DNA from: Paraburkholderia sacchari | Lineage (GTDB): Bacteria; Pseudomonadota; Gammaproteobacteria; Burkholderiales; Burkholderiaceae | Direction: 5' to 3' | Assembly (NCBI RefSeq): GCF_000785435.2 | Contig: NZ_JTDB02000001.1 | Coordinates: 186,001-250,000 of the forward strand | DNA length: 64,000 nt | Part shown: one piece after another, positions 17,046 through 25,279 of the stretch | How positions within the stretch are numbered: the stretch's first letter is position 1 | Layout: the number at the start of each line of letters is the position of its first letter | The notes under the pieces: model-generated | What the model saw: only the letters and a program-made list of their open reading frames with translations | Told to the model about the DNA's origin: nothing | The model's database searches: none | Made by a program: the position numbers and the translations under genes

Positions 17046-17405
17046 ATGATCACGATCTACCACAACGCTCGCTGCTCGAAGTCCCGTGCCACATGCGAAC
17101 TGGTCTCGAGTACCTACAACAAGGCCAATGAACCAGTTGAGATTGTCGAGTACCTGAAAGCCGCGCTCACGGTCGACCAGTTGAAGTCGCTGCACACCAT
17201 GCTGGGAGGCCCGCTACTCGACATGGTTCGCACCAACGAAGCGGAATATACGGCGCTCGGACTCGATGCCAACAGCGTGACGGATGATCAGTTATACGAA
17301 GCAATTGTGAGCCACCCGATTCTGCTGCAGCGTCCGATTGTCGTGCGTAACGGTCGTGCGGCGATTGGACGTCCGCCGGAAAACGTCGCTGTGCTGTTCG
17401 ACTAA
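17046..17405 (+). CDS. ArsC/Spx-family (thioredoxin-fold) arsenate reductase-like protein
   Basis: The 119-residue protein begins 'MITIYHNARCSKSRATCELV', with the single active-site cysteine (Cys10) in the CxxxR-like arrangement of glutaredoxin-dependent arsenate reductases. It keeps the 'ILLQRPIVVRNGRAAIGRPPE' segment with the second conserved Arg (about residues 96-110). Known ArsC enzymes reduce arsenate with glutathione. No ars operon partners are nearby, so a YfgD-like role is equally possible. The ATG is preceded by CTGAATC without a strong ribosome-binding site. An in-frame extension to 16902 has no family similarity. Confidence 0.85.
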   Translation: MITIYHNARCSKSRATCELVSSTYNKANEPVEIVEYLKAALTVDQLKSLHTMLGGPLLDMVRTNEAEYTALGLDANSVTDDQLYEAIVSHPILLQRPIVVRNGRAAIGRPPENVAVLFD

Positions 17406-17810
17406 GCTGCACAGGGTTGCCCAGGCTGCGTGACCGCTTTCATTGCTGGCGCGGTCCAGCCTGGCATTGCATCGGTCGTGCACCTTGGTGCCCGTCTCAC
17501 CCAGCATCGCATCGCCGCGCGGCACCCCGAGGCCGTGCGTCGGAGATTGACTCGTTGGGCATACGATCGGGCACGCCTCGATCCCGAAACTTGCCCGGCT
17601 GGATCGGGCTTCGCGCGAACTTGTCCACAAGGTTGTCCAGAAAATCTGTGGATAAATCTCTGCGCTGCTCGCTTATCCACATTGCCGATCGTCGTCGCCC
17701 GCTTCGCACCCCGCCCTTCTGACACACCGCGGATTTTTCTCGCGCCTATGATGACGTTTCTCTCCACTGCGCTTCGCGCACCATTCGAGGAAACCGAGGA
17801 GGACTCAAAG
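17406..17810. promoter_or_regulatory. Intergenic region with DnaA-box cluster
   Basis: No gene is supported in this 405-base stretch. Between 17621 and 17681 it holds two perfect DnaA boxes in opposite orientation (complement TGTGGATAA at 17647-17655; TTATCCACA at 17673-17681). A one-mismatch box TTGTCCACA (17621-17629) and a weaker TTGTCCAGA (17633-17641) lie beside them. It is upstream of the FMN reductase gene. DnaA may act here as a regulator, or the cluster may be an accessory origin or titration element. Confidence 0.7.
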
Positions 17811-18365
17811 ATGGCCTATCAAGTTGCGGTCGTAGTCGGCAGTCTGCGCAAGGATTCGTGGAACCGGCAGCTCGCGCATGCCGTGACATCGCTTGCACCA
17901 GCCGATTTTTCATTCGAGTTTCTCGACATCGGCGTGTTGCCGCTCTACAGCCAGGACTACGACGCAGATTTCCCCGAGGTCGCGCGTCAGTTCAAGCAGA
18001 AGATCGAGGCGGCCGATGCGCTGCTCTTCGTGACGCCCGAGTACAACCGGTCGATACCCGGGGTGCTGAAGAATGCAATCGACTGGGGCTCGCGTCCGTG
18101 GGGCAAGAATTCGTGGACCGGCAAGCCGGGCGCGGTGCTCGGCACGTCGCCGGGGGCCGTTGGCACGGCGCTTGCCCAAGCGCATTTGCGCAATGTGCTC
18201 GCGTATCTCGACGTGCCGACGCTCGGCCAGCCCGAGATGTTCATCAAGCACGATGCCACGCGGATCAATGAAAAAGGCGAAATTACAAACGACGATACGC
18301 GCAAATTCCTGCAGGCGTTCGTCGATCGTTATGCCGACTGGGTCAAGCGCCAATTGGGCCGTTAA
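17811..18365 (+). CDS. NADPH-dependent FMN reductase (quinone reductase-like flavoprotein)
   Basis: The 184-residue flavodoxin-like protein of the FMN_red family has the phosphate-binding loop 'VGSLRKDSWNRQLA' (residues 9-22), 'YNRSIPGVLKNAIDWGSRP' (about 83-101) and 'GTSPGAVGTALAQAHLRNVL'. Such enzymes reduce quinones, chromate or azo compounds with NADPH. The start at 17811 follows an AGGAGGA ribosome-binding site; the in-frame extension upstream is not coding-like. A DnaA-box cluster lies 130-190 bases upstream. Confidence 0.9.
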   Translation: MAYQVAVVVGSLRKDSWNRQLAHAVTSLAPADFSFEFLDIGVLPLYSQDYDADFPEVARQFKQKIEAADALLFVTPEYNRSIPGVLKNAIDWGSRPWGKNSWTGKPGAVLGTSPGAVGTALAQAHLRNVLAYLDVPTLGQPEMFIKHDATRINEKGEITNDDTRKFLQAFVDRYADWVKRQLGR

Positions 18366-18382
18366 GCTGCAGCGGCGGGCCT

Positions 18383-18419
18383 GATGGGGCACGGCGGCAA
18401 CTTGCCGTCGCGCCCCATC
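18383..18419. terminator. Hairpin between convergent genes
   Basis: An inverted repeat GATGGGGC…GCCCCATC extends inward through a further 9-bp arm with one mismatch, giving about 17 base pairs with a 1-3 base loop. There is no T-run. Its position between the FMN reductase and the convergent gene at 18435 suggests it is a terminator or RNA-end stabiliser for both. Confidence 0.6.
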
Positions 18420-18434
18420 GCATCGATAGCACCG

Positions 18435-19190
18435 TCAATGCAGTGTTGGAGGCTGGCCGGTCACGGGCCGATCCGGCGCATCGGACGCACGGTGGTCGTG
18501 CGAGTCCTCTTCGTACTCGATGAACTCGTCGGGAATGCGTGGCGCGGTGGCCTCCGCGGGTTGCGTCTCCCGCGGGGGGGCGGGGGCGGCCGGCGCGCCC
18601 ATCACCGCACCGGCGCCCGGCGCGCTTGCCGATGCGAGCACGGTGGCTTCCGCATCGTTCACCGGCCGTGACGGCTGCGCTGCGGTGTCGGTCGCCGCAT
18701 GCGTCGCGTCGCCAGCGCCGCCAGGTTGAACGTCGCTTGCTTCTGCGCCGGCTCCCTGCTCCAGGCGGCGGCGCATCGCCTCGGCCAGATTCGCAAGGCC
18801 GAGTTCGTCGAGCGCGGAGTGCTCGCGCGCGACCGGCTCGGCGTCCGTCGTGGCCCAAGTCCAGTTACCGCCGCGCACGGCGACTTCGAGTGCATCGTTG
18901 CCGCGCAGCGTGTTGCTGGCGAGGTCCGCGTGGGCTTCGTCGGCGACGCGCACGCCGATCAGCACATTGCCCGATGGCGTGACGGGCTCGGGCGCGGCGC
19001 CGGGGTTCGAGCGCCCGTCTCCAGTCGAGGAGAAGAAGCTCGCCACGAGCCGCTCGATGCCGGCCAGCACGCCCGACTCGTGTACGGGCAATTCGATGTC
19101 GCTGGCAAGAAATCCGCATTGCAGCAGCGCTTCCTGCGCATGCCGCGCTTTGTCGTAGGTCTCGAAGAGACCGGTCACGGTCTGTTTCAT
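18435..19190 (-). CDS. Hypothetical protein with GsiB/YflT-like N-terminal fold and disordered tail
   Basis: The 251-residue protein has an N-terminal part (about 1-105: 'VTGLFETYDKARHAQEALLQCGF', then 'VLIGVRVADEAHADLASNTL') resembling the general-stress 17M-like domain seen in many environmental proteobacteria. The remainder is Ala/Glu/Pro-rich and probably disordered. No signal peptide or enzyme motif was seen. It is transcribed toward the FMN reductase gene. A stress-related role is suggested by the domain resemblance only. Confidence 0.7.
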   Translation of the reverse strand: MKQTVTGLFETYDKARHAQEALLQCGFLASDIELPVHESGVLAGIERLVASFFSSTGDGRSNPGAAPEPVTPSGNVLIGVRVADEAHADLASNTLRGNDALEVAVRGGNWTWATTDAEPVAREHSALDELGLANLAEAMRRRLEQGAGAEASDVQPGGAGDATHAATDTAAQPSRPVNDAEATVLASASAPGAGAVMGAPAAPAPPRETQPAEATAPRIPDEFIEYEEDSHDHRASDAPDRPVTGQPPTLH

Positions 19191-19269
19191 GGCTTGATCC
19201 TCCTATAGCCGTTTCCACGTGCCGTACGACCCATAACGCAATCCGCGTGCCGGGTATATCTATTCCGAC

Positions 19270-21633
19270 CTACAGCGTCGCGTCCCGTTCCCGCCGCGTG
19301 CGCGTCTGGCGGTCGAGCTGGATGGCTTCCAGCATCTTCTCCAGCAAGGCGATGTCGAAGGGCTTCGAGAGCACGCGCACATCCACGCCGCGCGTGCGCT
19401 CGAGCTCTTCCGCGTAACCGGTGACGAGAATCACCGGCAGCCCCGGCTCGCGTGCCCGCAACGCCTCAGCGAGATCGATGCCGTTCATCGTGCCCGGCAT
19501 GTGGATGTCGGAGAGCACGAGGTCGAAGCGCGGCGCATCGTCGTCGCTCGTGGGCGCGGCGCGGGCCGCATCCACGAATTCCAGCGCGTTCGCCGCGTCG
19601 TTCGCGCAGGTCACGTGATGGCCCATCATCTGCAGTAGCGCCTCGGTGCCCGCCGCGACTTCGTCGTTGTCCTCGACGAGCAGCACGCGCAGCCCTTGCG
19701 GCGGATTCGCGCTGTGTTCGCGCTGCTCGGTTTCGCGCAGCGCGGCCGGCGCGGCGCTCGCGCGCGGCAGATAGAGATGCACCGAGGTGCCAGCGCCAAT
19801 CGCACTGTCGATCGCGGCGAGCCCGCCCGAGCGCTCGCAGAATGCGAACACCTGCGGCAGCCCGAGGCCCGTGCCCATGCCCTTGGGCTTGGTGGTGTAG
19901 AGCGGCTCGAAGGCGCGCGCGAGCACGTCGGGCGGCATGCCCACCCCCGTGTCCTCCAGCGAGACGTGCACGAATTCGCCGTCGAGCGGGAAGCCCTCGC
20001 CGGGCCGGAACGCAATATTACGTGCCCGCACGGTGAAGCGTCCGCCGTTGGGCATGGCGTCGCGCGCATTGACCGCGAGATTGATGAGCGCAAGCTCGAA
20101 TTCGGCGACGTCCACGAGCACGGTCCACACGGCCTCGTCCACGTCCATGACGAGCGCGACCTTCGCGCCGAGCGAGGCGCGCAGCAGTTCGCGCGACGCG
20201 GGCAGCCAGCGGCCGACGGCAATCGTCTCGTTGCGCAGCGGCTGCTTGCGTGCGACGCCGAGCAGCTGGCGCGTGAGCGATTGTCCGCTCTTGAGCGCGC
20301 GCTCGACGGCCGACAGTTCGCGCTCGAAGCCCGTCACGCCTCGCCGTCGCGCGATCTGCACGTTGGTCGAGACGATCATCAGCAGATTGTTGAAGTCGTG
20401 CGCAACGCTGCCCACGAGATTGCCGAGCGCTTCCATCTTGCGCGACTGCCGGTAGGCCGATTCGATCGAGCGGCGCATTGCCGCTTCGGCCTGCCAGCGC
20501 TCCCAGGCTTCCTCCTCGGCGGCGAGGCGGCGCAGCGAGAGCCAGATCACGCACCACAGCGCGATCGACGGCATGAACATCGAGATGATCAGCACGCTCA
20601 GGTGCCGGTACCACGCGGACCAGATCGCCGAGGTGCGATAGAAACAGGCGACATAGACCGGATACGCGCCCACGCGCCGGAACGCCACGATCGCGTTGTC
20701 GCCGATCAGCGGCGAATGCATGCGCACGACACCCGATTCCTGGTTGTGCGCGAGCGCGGCGGCGAAGGGCGAACTGGGCGCGACAATGGCCGGCATGCCC
20801 GTGCCGCCAGCGCCGTTGAATGCGGCCGCGCTGGCAGCCTTAGGCGCGCCGCTCGCCGCGCCGGTCGTTCCCCTGGCGCGGACCGCGCGCACGCCGGGCG
20901 GCGGCTCGAACGCGAGAACGGCGCCGTCACTGCGCACGAGGCCGAGCGCCATTGGCGAGTCGTCGCCGAGCAACTCGTTGTAGAACTTGTCGAAGTAGCC
21001 GGGCCGCAGCGCGACCGACACCAGTCCGGCGAACGCGCCCGTGGCGTCGTGGCGCGCGATGCCGGTGTTGAACACCGTTTCGCCGCTCACCTGGCCCTGC
21101 ATGACCCGCGAAACGTGGTCGAGCATGCGGCCGGCGCGGATGCCCACGAAGTCCTCGCGCGCGGCGATCGAGACCGGCGGCGGCGGCGAGAAGCGGCTGC
21201 TCGCGAGCAATTCGCCGTCGCGGCCGAAGATCGACACGGCGGCCACCTGCGGATAGCCGCCGCCGATGGTGTCGAGCTTCTCGTGGATCTGCGCTTCGTT
21301 CGCGCGGATGCCGTTGTCGTCGAGATCTTCCACGCCGTCCACGATGCGCGCGTCGAGCGCATCGTTCATGTCGAACACTTTGAGCGCGTGTTCTTCGGCT
21401 ACGCGCACGGTGCGCAGCGTGATGTCTGTGGCGTCGGCCTCGCGCGTGCGCAGGTCATTCCACGCCATCGTGGCGACGTAGACGCAGGGCAGCACGATCG
21501 CGGCAATCAGCAGCGCGATCAGCGTGCGGCGGCGCACCGTGAAGTCATGGCTGGGCGCAGCCGGGAACGGCGCTTCTTCGGCGCGCGGTGGCGGCGTGCG
21601 GTCGTCGGGCCCTGCGGGCCGGTCGGGATTCAT
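19270..21633 (-). CDS. Membrane hybrid sensor histidine kinase with receiver domain
   Basis: The 787-residue kinase has a transmembrane helix near residues 37-58 and a large periplasmic sensor region (about 60-330, Cache-like, with a Gly/Ala/Pro-rich insertion near 250-290). A second transmembrane helix lies near 345-370. The HisKA domain has 'SVAHDFNNLLM' (phosphorylatable His412), the HATPase domain has 'DTGVGMPPDV' and 'GTGLGLPQVF', and the C-terminal receiver has 'VLSDIHMPG' (Asp709). The HDFNNLL form marks the subfamily that phosphorylates its own receiver. The start at 21633 follows an AGCCTTAGCTCT spacer; longer in-frame starts lack support. The divergent CheY/CheC/GGDEF operon could receive its signal. 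Confidence 0.92.
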   Translation of the reverse strand: MNPDRPAGPDDRTPPPRAEEAPFPAAPSHDFTVRRRTLIALLIAAIVLPCVYVATMAWNDLRTREADATDITLRTVRVAEEHALKVFDMNDALDARIVDGVEDLDDNGIRANEAQIHEKLDTIGGGYPQVAAVSIFGRDGELLASSRFSPPPPVSIAAREDFVGIRAGRMLDHVSRVMQGQVSGETVFNTGIARHDATGAFAGLVSVALRPGYFDKFYNELLGDDSPMALGLVRSDGAVLAFEPPPGVRAVRARGTTGAASGAPKAASAAAFNGAGGTGMPAIVAPSSPFAAALAHNQESGVVRMHSPLIGDNAIVAFRRVGAYPVYVACFYRTSAIWSAWYRHLSVLIISMFMPSIALWCVIWLSLRRLAAEEEAWERWQAEAAMRRSIESAYRQSRKMEALGNLVGSVAHDFNNLLMIVSTNVQIARRRGVTGFERELSAVERALKSGQSLTRQLLGVARKQPLRNETIAVGRWLPASRELLRASLGAKVALVMDVDEAVWTVLVDVAEFELALINLAVNARDAMPNGGRFTVRARNIAFRPGEGFPLDGEFVHVSLEDTGVGMPPDVLARAFEPLYTTKPKGMGTGLGLPQVFAFCERSGGLAAIDSAIGAGTSVHLYLPRASAAPAALRETEQREHSANPPQGLRVLLVEDNDEVAAGTEALLQMMGHHVTCANDAANALEFVDAARAAPTSDDDAPRFDLVLSDIHMPGTMNGIDLAEALRAREPGLPVILVTGYAEELERTRGVDVRVLSKPFDIALLEKMLEAIQLDRQTRTRRERDATL

Positions 21634-22168
21634 AGAGCTAAGGCTGAAGGCTGCGGAGGAGCTTGGGACATGGCTTCCAACATGATAAACGACCGGGCTT
21701 GTGCTTCGGTTAGCCTGTTCGCCTCGCGCGCCGCCGCGAGGCGCGCGGGATGTGCGCGAAACGTTGCGAAACGTGCGCGAACGTCGGCAGGCTGGACTCA
21801 CCGGTCCCGGTGATTGCGCGACATTTCACGTAGCGCAAACGTACACAAAAGGACAATCGCGGGCCTTTAATGCAAAGCCGGATTATTTATTTCTCTAATA
21901 GTCCAAAAACGGGTGGTTTTTGTTCGTCTAATGATTATCGGCGAGTTGCATTTGGTTCGATTTGCTTCGAGAATCGCGGCCACGATTAGCGCCATGCAAG
22001 TGCGCGGCCATTGCATGCCGCGCAATATGCGGTGTTTTTCGGGGCGCTTCGCGTCCGCGCATTCCATGCGATACGCATAAATATCTCACACTCGCTAAAG
22101 AACTCGCGCGCGCGGCCGTTAATACGCTTTAACGCAGTCCGTTCAACGCCCACTCATTTCGCATATCC
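21634..22168. promoter_or_regulatory. Divergent regulatory region, kinase/CheY operon
   Basis: This 535-base spacer without a supported gene is markedly AT-rich from 21860 to 22140. It includes a small hairpin CAAAAAC-GGGTG-GTTTTTG (21904-21922) and likely promoters for the divergent operon. No operator was identified with confidence. Confidence 0.5.
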
Positions 22169-22537
22169 ATGTCTTTGCCCATCGTGATCGCCGACGATTC
22201 GCTGCTCGCCCGCAAGGTGCTCACGAAGGCGCTGCCCGAGGACTGGGATGTCGAGATTACCTACGCGTCGAACGGACAGGAAGCCTTGGCGCTGTACCGG
22301 GCCGGGCGTGCGCCGGTCATGTTTCTCGACCTCACGATGCCCGGCATGACGGGCTTCCAGGTGCTCGAAGCGATGCAGCATGAGGACCTGAACACATTCG
22401 TGATCGTGGTTTCCGCCGATGTGCAGCCGCGCGCCCAGGAGCGCGCGCTCGCGCTCGGCGCGATGGCGTTCGTGCCGAAGCCGGTTACGCAGAAGACGCT
22501 GCTGCCCATCCTCAGGGAGTACGGGTTGTATGTCTGA
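22169..22537 (+). CDS. CheY-like single-domain response regulator
   Basis: The 122-residue receiver domain has the acidic pair in 'VIADDSLL' (residues 8-9), the phosphoacceptor Asp in 'MFLDLTMPGMTG' (about 53), the Thr/Ser switch 'VVVSAD' (about 81) and the conserved Lys in 'FVPKPVT' (about 103). There is no output domain, so it acts by protein interaction. Its last bases overlap the next gene (start at 22530), implying coupled translation. The following gene is a CheC-like phosphatase, the expected partner that removes phosphate from CheY proteins. Confidence 0.93.
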   Translation: MSLPIVIADDSLLARKVLTKALPEDWDVEITYASNGQEALALYRAGRAPVMFLDLTMPGMTGFQVLEAMQHEDLNTFVIVVSADVQPRAQERALALGAMAFVPKPVTQKTLLPILREYGLYV

Positions 22538-23147
22538 TCAAGTGTTCACGGAAATACAGCGCGACGCGCTCCAGGAGATCGCCAATCTCGGCATGGGTCA
22601 GGCCGCGACGCGCCTGTCGGGGCTCCTCGACGCATTCATCGAACTCTCGGTGCCGCGCGTGCGCGTGGTCGCCGTGAGCGAGGCCGCGCACGCGCTGCGC
22701 GAGATGACCGGCATCGACGGTCCGGTCACGGCGGTGCGCCAGGGCTTTCGCTCCGAGATCAAGGGCGAGGCGCTCGTGATCTGCCGCAGCGGCGAGATCG
22801 ACGAGCTGGGCGCACTGATCGGCGGCCCGCCATCCGCGCGCGACGCGCTCACCGGGCAGGAGCTGATTTTCGACGTGGCGAACGTGCTCTGCGGCGCGTG
22901 CGTTTCGTCGATGCTCGATCAGCTCGGGCGCCTGCCCGTGTTCTCGCAGCCGGGGCTGCTCGGCCTCGCCATCATGCTCGACGAGGTGTTTCAGCCCGGC
23001 ATGCTCGCCTGGGATCTCGCGCTGCTCGTGGAAGTCAATTTCGCGCTCGAAGACCAGCGTTTTCGCGCGCATCTCGTCATGCTGATGGCCGAGGAATCGA
23101 TCCATCGCGTGAGCCGCGCCATCGACGCCTTGCTGCTCAGCCTATGA
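22530..23147 (+). CDS. CheC-family CheY-phosphatase-like protein
   Basis: The 205-residue protein carries a CheC/CheX-type motif: 'QRDALQEIANLGMGQAATRLSGLL' (about residues 9-32) matches the first phosphatase helix with E-x3-N (Glu15, Asn18). A second copy is 'GQELIFDVANVLCGACVSSML' (about 109-130), with a D/E-x2-N-like site. CheC proteins bind CheY-P and dephosphorylate it. It overlaps the CheY gene upstream by 8 bases and the GGDEF gene downstream by 4 bases (ATGA), so the three form a tight operon. Confidence 0.88.
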   Translation: MSDQVFTEIQRDALQEIANLGMGQAATRLSGLLDAFIELSVPRVRVVAVSEAAHALREMTGIDGPVTAVRQGFRSEIKGEALVICRSGEIDELGALIGGPPSARDALTGQELIFDVANVLCGACVSSMLDQLGRLPVFSQPGLLGLAIMLDEVFQPGMLAWDLALLVEVNFALEDQRFRAHLVMLMAEESIHRVSRAIDALLLSL

Positions 23148-24130
23148 ATACGCGCGACCTGTCTGTCCCGGCCCGTGCCGTGGAGCCGTCGATGCCGTCG
23201 CTTTCCGATCTCGTGGTGGAGCGCGTGGGCTTCGGCATCTTCGTGCTCGACCGAGACCTGAACGTGCTGATGTGGAACCGCTTCATGCAGGACCACAGCG
23301 GCGTGGCCCCGGCCGACGTGATCGGCCGTTGCGTCTTCGAGCGCTTTCCCGAGTTGCCGCGCGCATGGCTCGCGCGCAAGGTCGAGAGCGTGTTCCAGCT
23401 CGGCAGCTTCGCGTTCAGTTCCTGGGAGCAGCGGCCCTGGCTGTTCCGCTTCGATCACGACCGTCCCATTACGGGCGGTGTGGACTACATGCAGCAGGAC
23501 TGCACCTTCATGCCGCTCGTGCAGGGGCGCGAGGTGATCGCCGTGTGCGTGACCATTTCCGATGTCACGCACGTGAGCGTCATGCAGCGCGAGCGCGAGG
23601 ACGCCGTGGCGAAGCTGCGCGAATACGCCGACCGCGACGGCCTCACGGGCATCGCGAACCGGCGCTATTTCGAGGCGCGGCTCGCCGACGAATTCGCGCG
23701 CTGGCAGCGCTACGGCGGCGAACTGTCGGTGCTGCTGTTCGATCTGGACCATTTCAAGAAGATCAACGACGAATTCGGCCACGTTACCGGCGACACCGTA
23801 CTGCGCACCATGGCGCAGCGTGTGGCCCAGGTGGTGCGCAAGCAGGACGTGTTCGGGCGCTTCGGCGGCGAGGAGTTCGCTCTGCTGCTGCCGTGCACGC
23901 CGCTTGGCGACGCGCTGCGCGTTGCCGAAAAGATTCGTCACACGATCAGCGATGCGCCCGTGGAGGTGGAGGGCGTGCTCGTGTCCGTCACGGCGAGCGT
24001 GGGCGCCGCCGCCGCGCGGCCCGGCGCGACCGGTTCTGAAGCCATGATCAACGAGGCCGACGCGGCCCTCTATAGCGCCAAGCGCGAGGGGCGCAATCGC
24101 TCCGTCGCGCGTGGCGAGGCAATGCCCTGA
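23144..24130 (+). CDS. PAS-GGDEF diguanylate cyclase
   Basis: The 328-residue protein has an N-terminal PAS-like sensor (about 20-150; 'GFGIFVLDRDLNVLMWNRFMQ', 'IGRCVFERFPEL'). A GGDEF domain follows (about 165-320) with 'DRDGLTGIANRRYFE' and the active-site loop 'RFGGEEFALLLP' (GGEEF, catalytically competent). No RxxD inhibitory site was noticed before it. There is no signal peptide or membrane helix, so it is cytoplasmic. It makes cyclic di-GMP from two GTP. It is the last gene of the CheY-CheC-GGDEF operon, which suggests its activity or localisation is tied to the phosphorylation state of the CheY. Confidence 0.93.
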   Translation: MNTRDLSVPARAVEPSMPSLSDLVVERVGFGIFVLDRDLNVLMWNRFMQDHSGVAPADVIGRCVFERFPELPRAWLARKVESVFQLGSFAFSSWEQRPWLFRFDHDRPITGGVDYMQQDCTFMPLVQGREVIAVCVTISDVTHVSVMQREREDAVAKLREYADRDGLTGIANRRYFEARLADEFARWQRYGGELSVLLFDLDHFKKINDEFGHVTGDTVLRTMAQRVAQVVRKQDVFGRFGGEEFALLLPCTPLGDALRVAEKIRHTISDAPVEVEGVLVSVTASVGAAAARPGATGSEAMINEADAALYSAKREGRNRSVARGEAMP

Positions 24131-24189
24131 GCTTTCGCGGCCGGGCGGGGCCGGACCTTCCATGATATCGCCCCGCGTTTCCGTCCCGT

Positions 24190-24236
24190 GTTTCCGCCCC
24201 GTTTCCCGCCCCGTTTCCCGCCCCGTTTCCCGCCGC
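24190..24236. repeat. 12-bp tandem repeat upstream of hpnD
   Basis: The unit gtttcccgcccc is repeated about three times (24201-24236), preceded by an 11-base variant. It lies 179-225 bases upstream of hpnD. A TATACT -10-like hexamer follows at 24267-24272, but no -35 at a normal distance was found. Confidence 0.85.
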
Positions 24237-24414
24237 CCCTGACCTGCGGCGGCGGGTAAAGATTGCTATACTTTTGGCCGTTTCCGGCCGTGAACCCCGA
24301 ACGGCGTTCCGATAGGGCCGGTGCCTCGCGCGTGTCCGCGCGCGCGGGCGACCCGCTACAGGCGGGCCCGAATATCTGAAAAGCCCCGCCGGGGCGCCCC
24401 CAGCGGAGATCGTC

Positions 24415-25266
24415 TTGGCCGTTTCCAACCTCGTCGTGGACGATACACAGCAAACCGACGCCGCCGCCGCTTCGTCGGGCAGTTCGTTTTATCTGGCAAT
24501 GCGGATTCTGCCGCCTGCGCAGCGCGACGCCATGTATCAGGTCTACGCCTTTTGCCGCGCTGTCGACGACATCGCGGACAGCGACCTGCCGCGCGCCGAG
24601 CGCGCGGCGGGGCTCGACCAATGGCGCGCCGACATCGACGCGTGCTACGCCGGCACGCCGCGCGCCTCGCTCGCGGCCCTCACGCGCCATATCCATACGT
24701 TCGGGCTCGCGCGCGACGACTTCCACGCGATGATCGACGGCATGGCCATGGACGCCGCCGAGGACATCTGCGCGCCCGACGAAGCCACGCTCGACCTCTA
24801 TTGCGACCGCGTGGCGAGCGCGGCGGGCCGCCTTTCGGTGAAGATCTTCGGCATGGCGGACGAGCCGGGCCGCCTGCTCTCGCATCACCTCGGGCGCGCC
24901 TTGCAGCTGACGAACATCCTGCGCGACATCGACGAGGACGCGGACATCAACCGCTGCTACCTGCCGCGGGAGCTGCTCGCGCGCGAGGGCATCGCGACGT
25001 CGAATCCGCACGAGATTGCCGCCGATCCGTCGCTGCCGCGCGTCTGCGCGACGCTCGTGCAACGCGCGCTCGCCCACTTCGCCGAAGCCGACGCCATCAT
25101 GGACCGCACGCCGCGCGTGCAGGTCAAGGCGCCGCGCATCATGTCGGGCGTGTACCGCGTGCTGCTCGAGGGCACTGTCGAGCGCGGCTTCGATCTGCCG
25201 CGCACCAGGATCGTCAAGCCGCGCGCGCGGCTCTTGTGGATCGTCGCGCGCTACGCGCTGTTTTAG
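24415..25266 (+). CDS. hpnD: Presqualene diphosphate synthase
   Basis: This 283-residue trans-isoprenyl diphosphate synthase joins two farnesyl diphosphates to presqualene diphosphate, the first committed step of the bacterial HpnCDE squalene route. Two Asp-rich motifs bind Mg-diphosphate: 'FCRAVDDIADSD' (about 44-55) and 'NILRDIDEDADINR' (about 168-181). The start is TTG with GGAG upstream at 24404; no better ATG precedes the conserved N-terminus. It begins the hpnD-hpnE-shc-hpnG operon; hpnE follows after 13 bases. Confidence 0.95.
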   Translation: MAVSNLVVDDTQQTDAAAASSGSSFYLAMRILPPAQRDAMYQVYAFCRAVDDIADSDLPRAERAAGLDQWRADIDACYAGTPRASLAALTRHIHTFGLARDDFHAMIDGMAMDAAEDICAPDEATLDLYCDRVASAAGRLSVKIFGMADEPGRLLSHHLGRALQLTNILRDIDEDADINRCYLPRELLAREGIATSNPHEIAADPSLPRVCATLVQRALAHFAEADAIMDRTPRVQVKAPRIMSGVYRVLLEGTVERGFDLPRTRIVKPRARLLWIVARYALF

Positions 25267-25279
25267 GGTCGGCTTACCT

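Noticed and set aside
22078..22100. Parts of a parS-like element (cgcataaa) before the CheY gene
   Set aside because: Only half of the palindrome is present and it lies far from parAB.
24239..24272. Sigma-70 promoter for hpnD with TATACT
   Set aside because: A -10-like hexamer is present but no -35 element lies at an acceptable distance.
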